From the NCBI RefSeq assembly GCF_017104965.1, contig NZ_JAAGPR010000053.1, positions 1 through 43,390 on the forward strand: a stretch of 43,390 bases of DNA, given 5' to 3'. How positions within the stretch are numbered: the first letter of the stretch is position 1; each line of letters begins with the position of its first letter. The position numbers and the translations under genes were made by a program. The DNA comes from Paraburkholderia sp. Ac-20340 (GTDB taxonomy: Bacteria; Pseudomonadota; Gammaproteobacteria; Burkholderiales; Burkholderiaceae). Shown here piece after piece: positions 35,662-43,113 of this stretch. A model generated the notes under the pieces. The model was not told the origin of the DNA and did not search any database. It saw nothing but the letters and a program-made list of their open reading frames with translations.

Positions 35662-36954
35662 TCAGTCGATGCCATGAAACACGGCGTCGTCCGGGCCCAG
35701 ATATGCGGGCGGGCGCCACACGGCGTCGCGCATCGAATGCTGCACGAGGTTTTCCACGCCCAGCAGCACCGCGAAAATCGCCATACGCACGGGGATGCCG
35801 TTGTCGGTCTGGCGGAAGATCGCCAGACGCGGATCATGGTTCAGGTCCGTCGACAGATCGTTTGCGCCCGGGCGGCTGTCGCGCGGCAGCGGGTGCATCA
35901 CGAGCGTTTCGGGGCTGCAGCATTCGTCGAGCAGCGCCTGGTTGATCTGGAAGTCCGGCGTGTAGCCTTCGAACGATTCGTCGGTGAAGCGCTCTTTCTG
36001 GATGCGCGTCGCGTACACCACGTCGGCGCCGCGCAGGCCCTGGCGCAGGTCCGTGGTCTGCTCGACCACGTGGCCGTTGGTCGTGATCAGATCGACGATA
36101 TACGTGGGCATTTCGAGCATCGGCGGCGAAATGAGCGAGAACTTGATGCCGCGATAGAGCGCCAGCAGCTTCACGAGCGAGTGCACCGTGCGGCCGTACT
36201 TGAGGTCGCCCACCAGCGCGATATGCGCGCCGTCGACGATCTTGCCCAGACGCGAGAACTCGCGCTGGATCGTGTAGAGGTCGAGCAGCGCCTGGCTCGG
36301 GTGTTCGCCCGGGCCGTCGCCGCCATTGATGACGGGGATGTTCACGGCGCGCGCGAACTCGGCCACCGAGCCTTGTTCAGGATGCCGAATCACCATCGCA
36401 TCCACGTAACCGGCCATCACGCGGCTCGTGTCGTAGATCGATTCGCCCTTGGCCATCGACGAGAACGTGAAACCGGTCGTGTCGCACACCGAACCGCCCA
36501 GACGGCAGAACGCGGCGCCAAAGCTCACGCGGGTACGCGTGCTGGCTTCGAAGAACAGGTTGCCGAGCACCGCGCCTTCGAGCACGCGCGAGATTTTCCG
36601 GCGTCGCGCGATGGGCTGCATGATGTCGGCCACGCGGAACAGCGCTTCGACGGAGTCGCGCGAGAACTGGTTGGTCGACAGCAGTTGCGGACGGCCTTCG
36701 AACTGGATCTGGCTGGCCAGCGAGTGCGAATCTACGCTTTGCGTATAGCCTTCGCGCGGCTCGACGTTACCGACGATCTCCGAGACAAACCGCTCGACGA
36801 TCTCGGGCATGGCCCGCGATTCCTGCGATTCTTCCGGCAGCAGCCACGTGTCGAGCGCCCGGCGCGATACGCCGATACGGCTCGCGAACGCGTCGCGGGT
36901 CATGTTGAGACGACGCATGGCGTCGCGGAGGAAGGCTTGTTGCGGAACGCTCAT
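35662..36954 (-). CDS. pyrB: Aspartate carbamoyltransferase with N-terminal HTH-like extension
   Basis: The 430-residue enzyme joins carbamoyl phosphate and aspartate, the committed step of pyrimidine synthesis. The catalytic core begins near residue 85: carbamoyl-phosphate site S138-T-R-T-R142, Lys169 in MAKGES, GDGPGEHPSQALLD, and HPLPRDSRPG near the C-terminus. Classical catalytic chains have about 310 residues. Here about 80 extra residues precede the core, and residues 13-45 (MRRLNMTRDAFASRIGVSRR, then ALDTWLLP) read like an XRE-type helix-turn-helix. A regulatory chain gene (pyrI) is absent. ATG 36954 fits a promoter just upstream; no in-frame shorter start lies at the core boundary with a good ribosome site. 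The role of the extension (self-regulation or assembly) is unknown. Confidence 0.93.
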   Translation of the reverse strand: MSVPQQAFLRDAMRRLNMTRDAFASRIGVSRRALDTWLLPEESQESRAMPEIVERFVSEIVGNVEPREGYTQSVDSHSLASQIQFEGRPQLLSTNQFSRDSVEALFRVADIMQPIARRRKISRVLEGAVLGNLFFEASTRTRVSFGAAFCRLGGSVCDTTGFTFSSMAKGESIYDTSRVMAGYVDAMVIRHPEQGSVAEFARAVNIPVINGGDGPGEHPSQALLDLYTIQREFSRLGKIVDGAHIALVGDLKYGRTVHSLVKLLALYRGIKFSLISPPMLEMPTYIVDLITTNGHVVEQTTDLRQGLRGADVVYATRIQKERFTDESFEGYTPDFQINQALLDECCSPETLVMHPLPRDSRPGANDLSTDLNHDPRLAIFRQTDNGIPVRMAIFAVLLGVENLVQHSMRDAVWRPPAYLGPDDAVFHGID

Positions 36955-36992
36955 GCTGGCACCCGTGATAGCTGGTTGATGTACGCGGTGCG

Positions 36993-37021
36993 TATATTAG
37001 TTCGGTGGCGCGAGAAGTCAA
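36993..37021 (-). promoter_or_regulatory. Sigma-70 promoter of pyrB
   Basis: On the minus strand TTGACT (37016-37021) is followed after 17 bases by AATATA (or after 16 bases by TAATAT). The -10 lies about 40 bases before the pyrB ATG. It is one of the best housekeeping-type promoters in the window. Confidence 0.7.
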
Positions 37022-37240
37022 GCGGTTTTGCGTCGATCGGCACTTTCGGGCGCCGTTTCACCCGGCCGGGAGAGGCGCTTTAAATTGGGATGGGGCTTTA
37101 TGCGACGCCGCGATAATCGCCGTTTTGATTTCGAGCGGGCCGGCGCGCGCTGGCCGTAGCAGCCTGATGTACGCACTGTTTTGCACTCTGTTCTCGTGCG
37201 TTTCGCTTATCTGCGCGAAATGCCGTCGTCGGGACCGGTC

Positions 37241-38251
37241 ATGAAAATGCCTTGGACCAGCTCGGTCGACGAACTTTCCAGCGGCGAGACCCGCTTCGTC
37301 ACGCATCGCGCCGCGCGTCGCACGGCCATCTGCACGGCCTGTGTCGTGGGGCTAGCCGCGCTCGCGGGCGGTGTGGCGATCGGCCGCTATAGCAGCGTGG
37401 TGGATGTGCCGGTCGGCCCGGGCGTCCAGGGCGCGGCCACGCATCATTATGTGGTGGGCGAGATTGGCCGCATGAGCGCGTCGATCTCGCTGCTCGATCC
37501 GCGTATCGAGCGCCTGGCCGCGCAGATCGCCGATTTGCGCCAGTTCGACCAGCGTTTGCGCGCGCAGACGCCGCGCGGCGGTGTGCCGGCGGCGGCCGCA
37601 CCCGTTGCTCCGGCTACGCGCTCCGGCGACGACGATGAAGACGACGGTCACGATCGCGACCACGACCACGAAAGCGCGGCAGGCGGCGAGGGCGGTCCTG
37701 CGCTTGCGCCGCGTCGCTGCGTGGAGGCTTCGGCTTCGCGCGCCAATGCGCACGCGGTCAGCGGCGCAGTCGATTGCATGGCCGCCACGCTCACCGTGCT
37801 GGAGCAGGCGGTTGCCGAACACGAGGCCGCGTTGCAGGCCTTTCCGGGACGTCGGCCGACCGAAGCGGGGCGGCTCGGCTCGCCGTTCGGCAACCGCATC
37901 GACCCGTTCACCAAGCGTTTGAGTTTTCATCCGGGACTCGACATCGTCGCGCCCACTGGCACGCCGATTTTCGCCGCCGCGGGCGGGCGCGTGATTTTCG
38001 CGGGCCCGAAAGCGGGCTATGGCAATTGCGTCGATATCGATCACGGCAACGGCTTTACGACGCGCTACGGGCACGCTTCGAAGATCGACGTGCAGGTCGG
38101 GCAGATCGTGCTCGCGGGCGACCATATCGCCGATGTCGGCTCGACCGGGCGTTCGACCGGGCCGCATCTGCACTTCGAGGTGATTGTGAACGGTACGCAG
38201 GTCAATCCAGTCGGCTATCTCGCGCTGTTTAGCGCCTACGGTCATGGCTGA
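37241..38251 (+). CDS. Membrane-anchored M23 (LytM-type) peptidoglycan endopeptidase
   Basis: This 336-residue protein has a short cytoplasmic N-terminus, one membrane helix at about residues 28-50, a periplasmic linker with an Asp/His-rich patch (DDDEDDGHDRDHDHE) and a helical segment. A C-terminal M23 domain follows. The zinc ligands are complete: His230 and Asp234 (FHPGLD) and His309-x-His311 (GPHLHFEV), so it should be an active enzyme cutting peptide cross-links, unlike the inactive EnvC/NlpD type. ATG 37241 is picked for GGGA 8 bases upstream; ATG 37220 is possible. It overlaps the next gene by 8 bases and is followed by a bactofilin, a pairing known in cell-shape systems. Confidence 0.88.
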   Translation: MKMPWTSSVDELSSGETRFVTHRAARRTAICTACVVGLAALAGGVAIGRYSSVVDVPVGPGVQGAATHHYVVGEIGRMSASISLLDPRIERLAAQIADLRQFDQRLRAQTPRGGVPAAAAPVAPATRSGDDDEDDGHDRDHDHESAAGGEGGPALAPRRCVEASASRANAHAVSGAVDCMAATLTVLEQAVAEHEAALQAFPGRRPTEAGRLGSPFGNRIDPFTKRLSFHPGLDIVAPTGTPIFAAAGGRVIFAGPKAGYGNCVDIDHGNGFTTRYGHASKIDVQVGQIVLAGDHIADVGSTGRSTGPHLHFEVIVNGTQVNPVGYLALFSAYGHG

Positions 38252-38606
38252 CGCGCGCCGCACCGCACGCGTGCGCACGGACACGCAACGCGCCTTCGAA
38301 CTGCAACCGGTGCGCTCGCGCGCCTGGCGCTGGGGCATGGCGATGCTCTGGACGGTGCTGGCCTCGGGCGCCGGCGCGGGCACGGTGGCGTGGATTCATC
38401 ACGTCAACGATGCCGAACGCTGCCCGGTTCTCGCGCCCGACGCCTTGCAGATCCGTCTGACCAACGCCGAACTCGCGCTCGAGCAGGAGCGCGCGGCGCG
38501 CGATGCCTTGCAGAAGTCCGCATCGGCGGCGCAGGCGCAGGCTTCGGCGCTGCAAACCGAAGTGCTGTTTCTGCGCGGCCATGGCGCGCGCGAGCCGGCG
38601 CGCTAG
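38244..38606 (+). CDS. Small single-pass membrane protein with coiled coil
   Basis: The 120-residue protein has a basic cytoplasmic N-terminus (RRTARVRTDTQR), one membrane helix at about residues 31-51, and a periplasmic heptad-like helix (residues about 66-108: IRLTNAELALEQERAARDAL and on). Its start overlaps the end of the M23 gene, so translation is coupled. No known family was recognised. Topology (one helix plus coiled coil, FtsB-like in outline) and position between an endopeptidase and a bactofilin suggest a linker or partner of either; that is inference. Confidence 0.75.
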   Translation: MADARRTARVRTDTQRAFELQPVRSRAWRWGMAMLWTVLASGAGAGTVAWIHHVNDAERCPVLAPDALQIRLTNAELALEQERAARDALQKSASAAQAQASALQTEVLFLRGHGAREPAR

Positions 38607-38675
38607 GCAGGACAGACACGTTCTTCTCAACATCGACCTGAAATTCCATACAACGCAAACCTGACGGTGGTTCCC

Positions 38676-39104
38676 ATGTTCAACAAAAAGAAGCCCCAGC
38701 CGGGCATCCAGCAAACCAAACTCGCCACGCTGATCGCCGAGGACGTCCGCATTTCCGGCAACGTCGAATTCGCCGATGGCCTGCGCCTCGACGGCCAGAT
38801 CACCGGCAATATCAGCAGCAAACCGGGCACGCAGACGCTGTTCGTGCTGAGCGAGCGCAGCGTCGTGCAGGGCAACGTGCACGGCTACGATCTGGTGGTG
38901 AACGGGCGCATCGTCGGTGATGTGATCGCCGATCATTTCGTCGAACTGCAGGCGAACGCGCACGTGATCGGCAACATCTACTATCAGCAACTGCGGATGG
39001 ACTGCGGCGCGACCGTCGACGGCAAGCTGACAAAGCGCGATCCCGCCGATGCGCCCAGTCTGCTGCTCGACACCGCCATCATCGATGTCGAATCGATTGG
39101 CTGA
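38676..39104 (+). CDS. Bactofilin (polymer-forming cytoskeletal protein)
   Basis: Bactofilins form nucleotide-free beta-helical filaments at the membrane and position cell-wall enzymes. The 142-residue protein has a short N-terminus (MFNKKKPQPG) and the DUF583 beta-helix at residues about 20-120, with the periodic pattern RISGNVEFADGLRLDGQITG, then GNVHGYDLVVNGRIVGDV and GNIYYQQLRMDCGATVDGKL. A short tail follows. The start ATG 38676 has GGTGG just before it; an in-frame GTG at 38667 is less likely. It lies 69 bases after the small membrane-protein gene and probably shares its transcript with the M23 gene. Confidence 0.93.
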   Translation: MFNKKKPQPGIQQTKLATLIAEDVRISGNVEFADGLRLDGQITGNISSKPGTQTLFVLSERSVVQGNVHGYDLVVNGRIVGDVIADHFVELQANAHVIGNIYYQQLRMDCGATVDGKLTKRDPADAPSLLLDTAIIDVESIG

Positions 39105-39417
39105 TGCCGGGTATTGGCGCCCTGAGCGGCGCGTTATCTCGCTATTCCGGTTACACTGCCGGGTATGTCACGTCAGCCGAACCTCATTGCCACGCTTTTC
39201 TTCGCCGCCTCGCGCGCGATGGATACGCACGCGTGCGCTTCGTCGGTCGGCGTGAAAGCCAAAGCCAAAAAACAGCCGCTCATCTGACCGGAGCTTGCTG
39301 TTCCGTCGGATGTTGCGATGGAACGGCCGCCCGGCACCCGCTTCTCTTCTCCCTGGCACGCTGACTCCCGCGCACGGCTCGACGGATTTTTCGTACGGTC
39401 GCGTTCAAGGGAAAGTC
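39105..39417. other. Leader region upstream of the dapA-like gene
   Basis: These 313 bases separate the bactofilin stop from the dapA-like start. A TACACT hexamer (39152-39157) could be a -10, although no good -35 is at the standard distance. If used, it gives a leader of about 250 bases that contains a 40-codon reading frame (listed separately). No terminator for the bactofilin operon was recognised. Confidence 0.35.
39165..39287 (+). CDS. Possible 40-residue leader peptide upstream of dapA-like gene
   Basis: The frame reads MSRQPNLIATLFFAASRAMD and ends VGVKAKAKKQPLI. Four of six residues in KAKAKK near the end are lysine. A TACACT hexamer ends 7 bases before its ATG, so a leaderless transcript is conceivable. 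There is no Shine-Dalgarno. Because the next gene belongs to the lysine-pathway family, a translation-coupled leader is thinkable, but no attenuator hairpin pair was identified. It may be chance. Confidence 0.2.
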   Translation: MSRQPNLIATLFFAASRAMDTHACASSVGVKAKAKKQPLI

Positions 39418-40272
39418 ATGTCTTCGTTTTCGGGTATCTGGATTCCGCTCGTCACGCCGTTCAATCAGGGCGCCGTCGATCATGAGGCGCTCGATGCGCT
39501 GGTGCGTTACTACGTGCGCGCAGGCGTGGCCGGTTTCGTCGCGCTGGGCACGACCGGCGAGCCCGCAGCGCTGGACGAACGCGAGCAGGATGCCGTGCTT
39601 GCCACCGTGCTGGCCAGTGCGGGGGCGTTGCCGGTGGTGGCCGGCGTCAGCGGCAATCACACGCAATCGGTCTGCGAGCGCGTGGCCGCGCTCAACGACA
39701 CGCCCGTTGCAGGCGTGCTCGCGGCTGCGCCGTATTACATCCGGCCGTCGCAGGCCGGTGTGATCGGCCACTTCGCGGCCATCGCCGATACCAGCCGCAA
39801 GCCCGTGATCCTCTACGACATTCCCGCGCGCACCGGCGTGACGCTGGCGCTCTCGACGCTGCTCGAACTCGCCGGTCACGCGCGCATCGTCGCGGTGAAG
39901 GATTGCGGCGGTTCGCTCGACAAGACCCTGGCGCTGATTCTCGATGGCCGCCTCCAAGTGCTGTGCGGCGAAGATCTGGATATGTTCGGCGCGTTGTGCG
40001 CGGGCGCGAGCGGTGCGATTGCGGCATCGGCGCATGTGCTGCCGGAGCGCTTCGTGGCGATGGAGCGGGCCTTGCGCGAGGATCGTCTGGCCGAGGCGCG
40101 CGCGATCTGGCACACGCTCGTGCCGCTCGTGCGCGCGGCGTTCGCGGAACCGAATCCTGGCCCGGTCAAGGCGGCGCTCGCGCGACAAGGTTTGATGCGC
40201 AACGAACTGCGCGCGCCGATGACGTGCGTGAGCGATACGCTGGAAGAGACGTTGGGGAAACTGCTGGCGTGA
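39418..40272 (+). CDS. dapA: DapA-family lyase (4-hydroxy-tetrahydrodipicolinate synthase-like)
   Basis: The 284-residue TIM-barrel aldolase family member has the full catalytic set of dihydrodipicolinate synthase: Thr45-Thr46 in GTTGE, Tyr107, Tyr133 in LYDIPARTG with Arg138, and Schiff-base Lys161 in VAVKDCGG. These support condensation of pyruvate with aspartate semialdehyde for lysine and meso-diaminopimelate synthesis. Burkholderiaceae often have several DapA-like proteins, some acting on other 2-oxo acids, so this may be a second copy. AAGGGA precedes ATG 39418 by about 6 bases. It lies downstream of a cell-wall gene set (M23, bactofilin), though with a 313-base gap. Confidence 0.88.
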   Translation: MSSFSGIWIPLVTPFNQGAVDHEALDALVRYYVRAGVAGFVALGTTGEPAALDEREQDAVLATVLASAGALPVVAGVSGNHTQSVCERVAALNDTPVAGVLAAAPYYIRPSQAGVIGHFAAIADTSRKPVILYDIPARTGVTLALSTLLELAGHARIVAVKDCGGSLDKTLALILDGRLQVLCGEDLDMFGALCAGASGAIAASAHVLPERFVAMERALREDRLAEARAIWHTLVPLVRAAFAEPNPGPVKAALARQGLMRNELRAPMTCVSDTLEETLGKLLA

Positions 40273-40325
40273 AGCGCGTGATCGCGCGGCGCGCCCCGCA
40301 ATGGGGGACGCGCTGCGCGAGACGA

Positions 40326-40652
40326 TCAGCGGGCCGCGCGGGCGCTTGCGCTGCTGCGTGCGCGGCGGCGCGTGCGCGGACGTTCGCCGTCCACGGGTTC
40401 GCCGTTCAGCAGAATGCGGCGGCCAGGCACGTGTTCCGCCACCAGACGCGCAATTTCGAACGCCGAACTTTCCGCGGGCACGACCTGGCGGCGCGCGCCG
40501 TCGTCGAGCGGCGTCGTCCATTCGACCAGCCGATAGGCGCGGCCCCACGGATGCTGCAGCGGCGTGGAAACGCGACACGATGCGACGCGTGTAGTCGAGC
40601 CTTCGCGCAGCAGGGACTGCAGGTGCATCAGCACGTCGTTGTCTTCAGGCAT
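40326..40652 (-). CDS. Small protein of unknown function, 108 residues
   Basis: Starts MPEDNDVLMHLQSLLREGST and contains a compact middle part (HPWGRAYRLVEWTTPLDD, FEIARLVAEHVPGRRILLNG). It ends in an Arg-rich tail (RPRTRRRARSSASARAAR) that could bind nucleic acid. GAGGAGG lies about 8 bases before the ATG at 40652, a strong initiation site, and a terminator for the upstream gene sits just before it. No family was recognised. There are no membrane segments and no signal peptide. Confidence 0.65.
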   Translation of the reverse strand: MPEDNDVLMHLQSLLREGSTTRVASCRVSTPLQHPWGRAYRLVEWTTPLDDGARRQVVPAESSAFEIARLVAEHVPGRRILLNGEPVDGERPRTRRRARSSASARAAR

Positions 40653-40680
40653 GGCTTCGCTCCTCCTCGACTAACCGCAT

Positions 40681-40708
40681 AAAAAAACGCCGCCGATGTT
40701 CCGGCGGC
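40681..40708 (-). terminator. Minus-strand terminator downstream of the DUF3562 gene
   Basis: GCCGCCG and CGGCGGC form a 7-bp stem with a 6-base loop. On the minus strand it is followed by seven T. It would end the transcript of the gene at 40906-41103 before the 108-residue gene starts. Confidence 0.75.
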
Positions 40709-40905
40709 TCAACAGGGGTGAGCGTATGGTTGCAGCGAAGAATTAAACGAGCCTTAAGAGCGCATCGGTGCGCAAGGCCTTTCTGGGCGGCGCTGCGCGC
40801 GCACAGACGCCCGCGCGGATCAAAAATCCGCACGGAGCGCTGCAACCCGGTAGAGCGAAATGAAAAGCCGGCGGGGGGCGAAATCTGCGCGAAATCCGCG
40901 CGCGA

Positions 40906-41103
40906 TCAGTGCGTGCCTGTGCCGTTTTGCCGCAGCGCCGCGCGCACCTTGCGGGCGGCGAACAGCGGGAGATAGTCGTGAATGCGCGCGTCGGCGCGGT
41001 AGAGATCGAGTGTGTCGGCGTAGATGCGGGCGACCGTTTCCTCAGGAGCATGAAACTCTTCGGCGATGCTGTGAACGATTTGCGCGGCGTCGACTTGCGG
41101 CAT
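40906..41103 (-). CDS. DUF3562 family small protein
   Basis: The 65-residue protein (MPQVDAAQIVHSIAEEFHAP, then VARIYADTLDLYRADARIHD and YLPLFAARKVRAAL) matches the helical DUF3562 family common in Burkholderia. The pattern ARI-x-DYLPLFAARKVR is typical. Function is unknown; no membrane segment or signal is seen. GGAG lies 8-9 bases before ATG 41103. A longer in-frame start at 41160 exists but lacks a comparable site. It is a single gene, ending at the terminator 40681-40708. Confidence 0.75.
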   Translation of the reverse strand: MPQVDAAQIVHSIAEEFHAPEETVARIYADTLDLYRADARIHDYLPLFAARKVRAALRQNGTGTH

Positions 41104-41251
41104 GACGTTTTCTCCGGTCAGCGGTTGGGCGGGGCAGACGAGTCTGGAATTCAAGGACATGGTCGCGCGGGATGCCAATTGAATCGCTCTATTGGGATTG
41201 GCCTCGCGCAAATGGGGTTTGTGCGTGGCTTGTTTGAATCGTCGTGTGAAA

Positions 41252-41292
41252 AGAAGAAGGCCCCGGCGAAGCGCGATGTCTTCGCCGGGGCC
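41252..41292 (-). terminator. Terminator of the Old Yellow Enzyme gene
   Basis: GGCCCCGGCGAAG (41259-41271) pairs perfectly over 13 bp with CTTCGCCGGGGCC (41280-41292). On the minus strand the stem is followed by TTCTTCTTTTC. It begins 45 bases past the stop codon at 41338. Confidence 0.75.
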
Positions 41293-41337
41293 GTGCATCA
41301 AGCCGGTGCTGCCCTGTCTATATAGTGAGCAAAGTCT

Positions 41338-42399
41338 TTACGCCACGCTTTCGAGCGACGGGTAATCCGTGTAGCCGGTTTCGCCGCGTGCGTAGTAAGT
41401 CGACGGATTCGGCGCGTTGAGCGGCGCGTTCAGTTCGAAGCGGCGCGGCAGATCGGGATTGGCGATAAACAGCTGGCCCCAGGCGACGGCATCGGCTTCG
41501 CCGTCGGCGAGTACTTTCTGCGCCGATTCCAGCGTGAATTTTTCGTTCGCGATGTACGGGCCGCCGAATTCGGCCTTCAATTGCGGGCCAAGGCGATTTT
41601 CGCCGAGCGATTCGCGTGCGAACAGAAAAGCGATCTTGCGCTTGCCGAGTTCGCGCGCGACATAGCCGAAGGTCGCGGCCGGGTCCGAATCGCCCATCGT
41701 GTGGGCGTCGCCGCGCGGCGCAATGTGAACGCCGACGCGATCCGCGCCCCAGACATCGATACAGGCATCGGTCACTTCGAGCAGCAGGCGCGCGCGGTTT
41801 TCGATCGGGCCGCCGTAGGCGTCGGTGCGCTGGTTGGTGCTGTCCTGCAGGAACTGGTCGAGCAGATAGCCATTTGCGCCGTGCACTTCGACGCCGTCGA
41901 AACCGGCGGCCTTCGCGTTGATCGCGCCCTGGCGGTAGGCGGCGACAATCCCGGCGATTTCATCGAGTTCGAGTGCGCGCGGCGTGACAAACGGGCGTTG
42001 CGGGCGCACGTGGCTCACGAAGCCTTGCGCGGCGATCGCGCTCGGTGCGACGGGCACTTCGCCGTCGAGGAAGATCGGGTCCGAGATGCGGCCCACGTGC
42101 CACAGCTGCAGAAAGATGCGGCCGCCTGCGGCGTGCACGGCTTCGGTCACGAGCTTCCAGCCGTCGACCTGTTCCTGCGACCAGATACCCGGCGTTTCGG
42201 CGTAGCCGACGCCTTGCGGCGTCACTGACGTCGCTTCGCTGACGATGAGGCCGGCGCTTGCGCGCTCGGCGTAGTACTTCGCCATCAGCGCATTGGGAAC
42301 GCGGACTTCGCCCGCGCGCTGACGCGTGAGTGGCGCCATGATGACGCGGTTAGGGAGCGTGAGATCGCCGATCTGAAGGGTGTCGAAAAGCGTTGCCAT
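41338..42399 (-). CDS. nemA: Old Yellow Enzyme family alkene reductase
   Basis: This 353-residue FMN enzyme uses NAD(P)H to reduce activated C=C bonds, N-ethylmaleimide-like electrophiles or nitro compounds. The N-terminus is LFDTLQIGDLTLPNRVIMAP with the FMN-site PLTRQRA. The substrate-binding His/Asn pair is HGANGYLLDQF, then RTDAYGG, the family signature. Full length, no defect seen. It lies 78 bases downstream of an ArsR-type repressor on the same strand, so the pair is likely one operon switched on by an electrophile. The natural substrate is unknown. Confidence 0.93.
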   Translation of the reverse strand: MATLFDTLQIGDLTLPNRVIMAPLTRQRAGEVRVPNALMAKYYAERASAGLIVSEATSVTPQGVGYAETPGIWSQEQVDGWKLVTEAVHAAGGRIFLQLWHVGRISDPIFLDGEVPVAPSAIAAQGFVSHVRPQRPFVTPRALELDEIAGIVAAYRQGAINAKAAGFDGVEVHGANGYLLDQFLQDSTNQRTDAYGGPIENRARLLLEVTDACIDVWGADRVGVHIAPRGDAHTMGDSDPAATFGYVARELGKRKIAFLFARESLGENRLGPQLKAEFGGPYIANEKFTLESAQKVLADGEADAVAWGQLFIANPDLPRRFELNAPLNAPNPSTYYARGETGYTDYPSLESVA

Positions 42400-42477
42400 G
42401 TAATCACCTGTGGCGGGCGCGGCCCGCGGCCTGAAGCAAAAAGGGAGAGAAACCGAAGTTTCCGGCGATGCGCGCCG

Positions 42478-42798
42478 TCACAACTGCTGGTTCATGTGGG
42501 CGAGAAACGCCTCGATGACCGGTTCGTTGCGCTTGAAGAACACCCACTGCCCAACCCGCTTCGACGTGACTAGGCCGGCTTTCTGCAGCGCGGCCAGATG
42601 CGCGGAGACTGTCGACTGCGAGAGCCGGCAGTGCGCATCGATGCGGCCAGCGCAGACGCCGTGGTCGAGCGGTAGCTCCTGATCGGCGAAATGCGCCTGC
42701 GGCTCGCGCAGGCAGGCAAGGATCTCGCGGCGCACGGGATTGGCGAGCGCTTTGTAGATCGCATCGAAGTCGAGGGGTGAAGGTTCTGGGTGTTTCAT
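42478..42798 (-). CDS. ArsR/SmtB family transcriptional repressor
   Basis: This 106-residue winged-helix repressor has its HTH at about residues 58-80 (RLSQSTVSAHLAALQKAGLV) and wing at TSKRVGQWVFFKRNE. The metal-binding ELCVCDL motif of ArsR/SmtB is missing. Instead there are three cysteines, Cys29, Cys49 and Cys57, two of them just before the recognition helix, which could sense electrophiles or oxidants. It precedes an Old Yellow Enzyme gene on the same strand and has an A+T-rich inverted repeat 30 bases upstream, consistent with autoregulation. The inducer is inferred, not shown. Confidence 0.9.
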   Translation of the reverse strand: MKHPEPSPLDFDAIYKALANPVRREILACLREPQAHFADQELPLDHGVCAGRIDAHCRLSQSTVSAHLAALQKAGLVTSKRVGQWVFFKRNEPVIEAFLAHMNQQL

Positions 42799-42827
42799 CG
42801 GGTGTGCATCGTTGCTGAGCGAATCTT

Positions 42828-42847
42828 ATATCGCTATTTTACGATAT
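42828..42847. promoter_or_regulatory. Candidate operator of the ArsR repressor
   Basis: ATATCG and CGATAT form a 6-8-6 inverted repeat in an A+T-rich patch 30-49 bases upstream of the arsR-type ATG, where a promoter would be. ArsR-family operators are typically imperfect A+T-rich dyads of this size. Confidence 0.5.
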
Positions 42848-43084
42848 GGGCGATCGCACTGATTGCAATAGGGGTGATGCAGATAGGAAATGGCTGTTTG
42901 CTGTGGATGACAACGCCGCAGGTGCTTATGGCCGAGCGTTATTTGCAGCCACCCCCTTGCGGGGCGACGTCCATAGCGCTAAGATTCGCCCCCTTCGCTG
43001 CACGCCGAACCGCAGCGAAGCCGCCGACGAAACACGGCGGTTCGGTCCGGCAGCATCTTTTAAGCAGTAGCATAAAAAAAGATG

Positions 43085-43113
43085 TTGACGAAACGAAGAA
43101 GAGCCTTCATAAT
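43085..43113 (+). promoter_or_regulatory. rRNA operon promoter
   Basis: TTGACG (43085-43090), a 17-base spacer and CATAAT (43108-43113) form a strong sigma-70 promoter. An A-rich UP-like element (CATAAAAAAAGATG, about 43071-43084) lies directly before it. The position, followed by a boxA-containing leader and the window end, identifies it as a promoter of a ribosomal RNA operon. Confidence 0.8.

Noticed and set aside
39104..39364. 86-codon plus-strand frame after the bactofilin gene
   Set aside because: No ribosome site and no protein-like pattern; starts inside the bactofilin stop region.
40273..40325. Hairpin after the dapA-like gene
   Set aside because: Only a 4-bp CCCC/GGGG core with imperfect flanks and no U-run; too weak to call a terminator.
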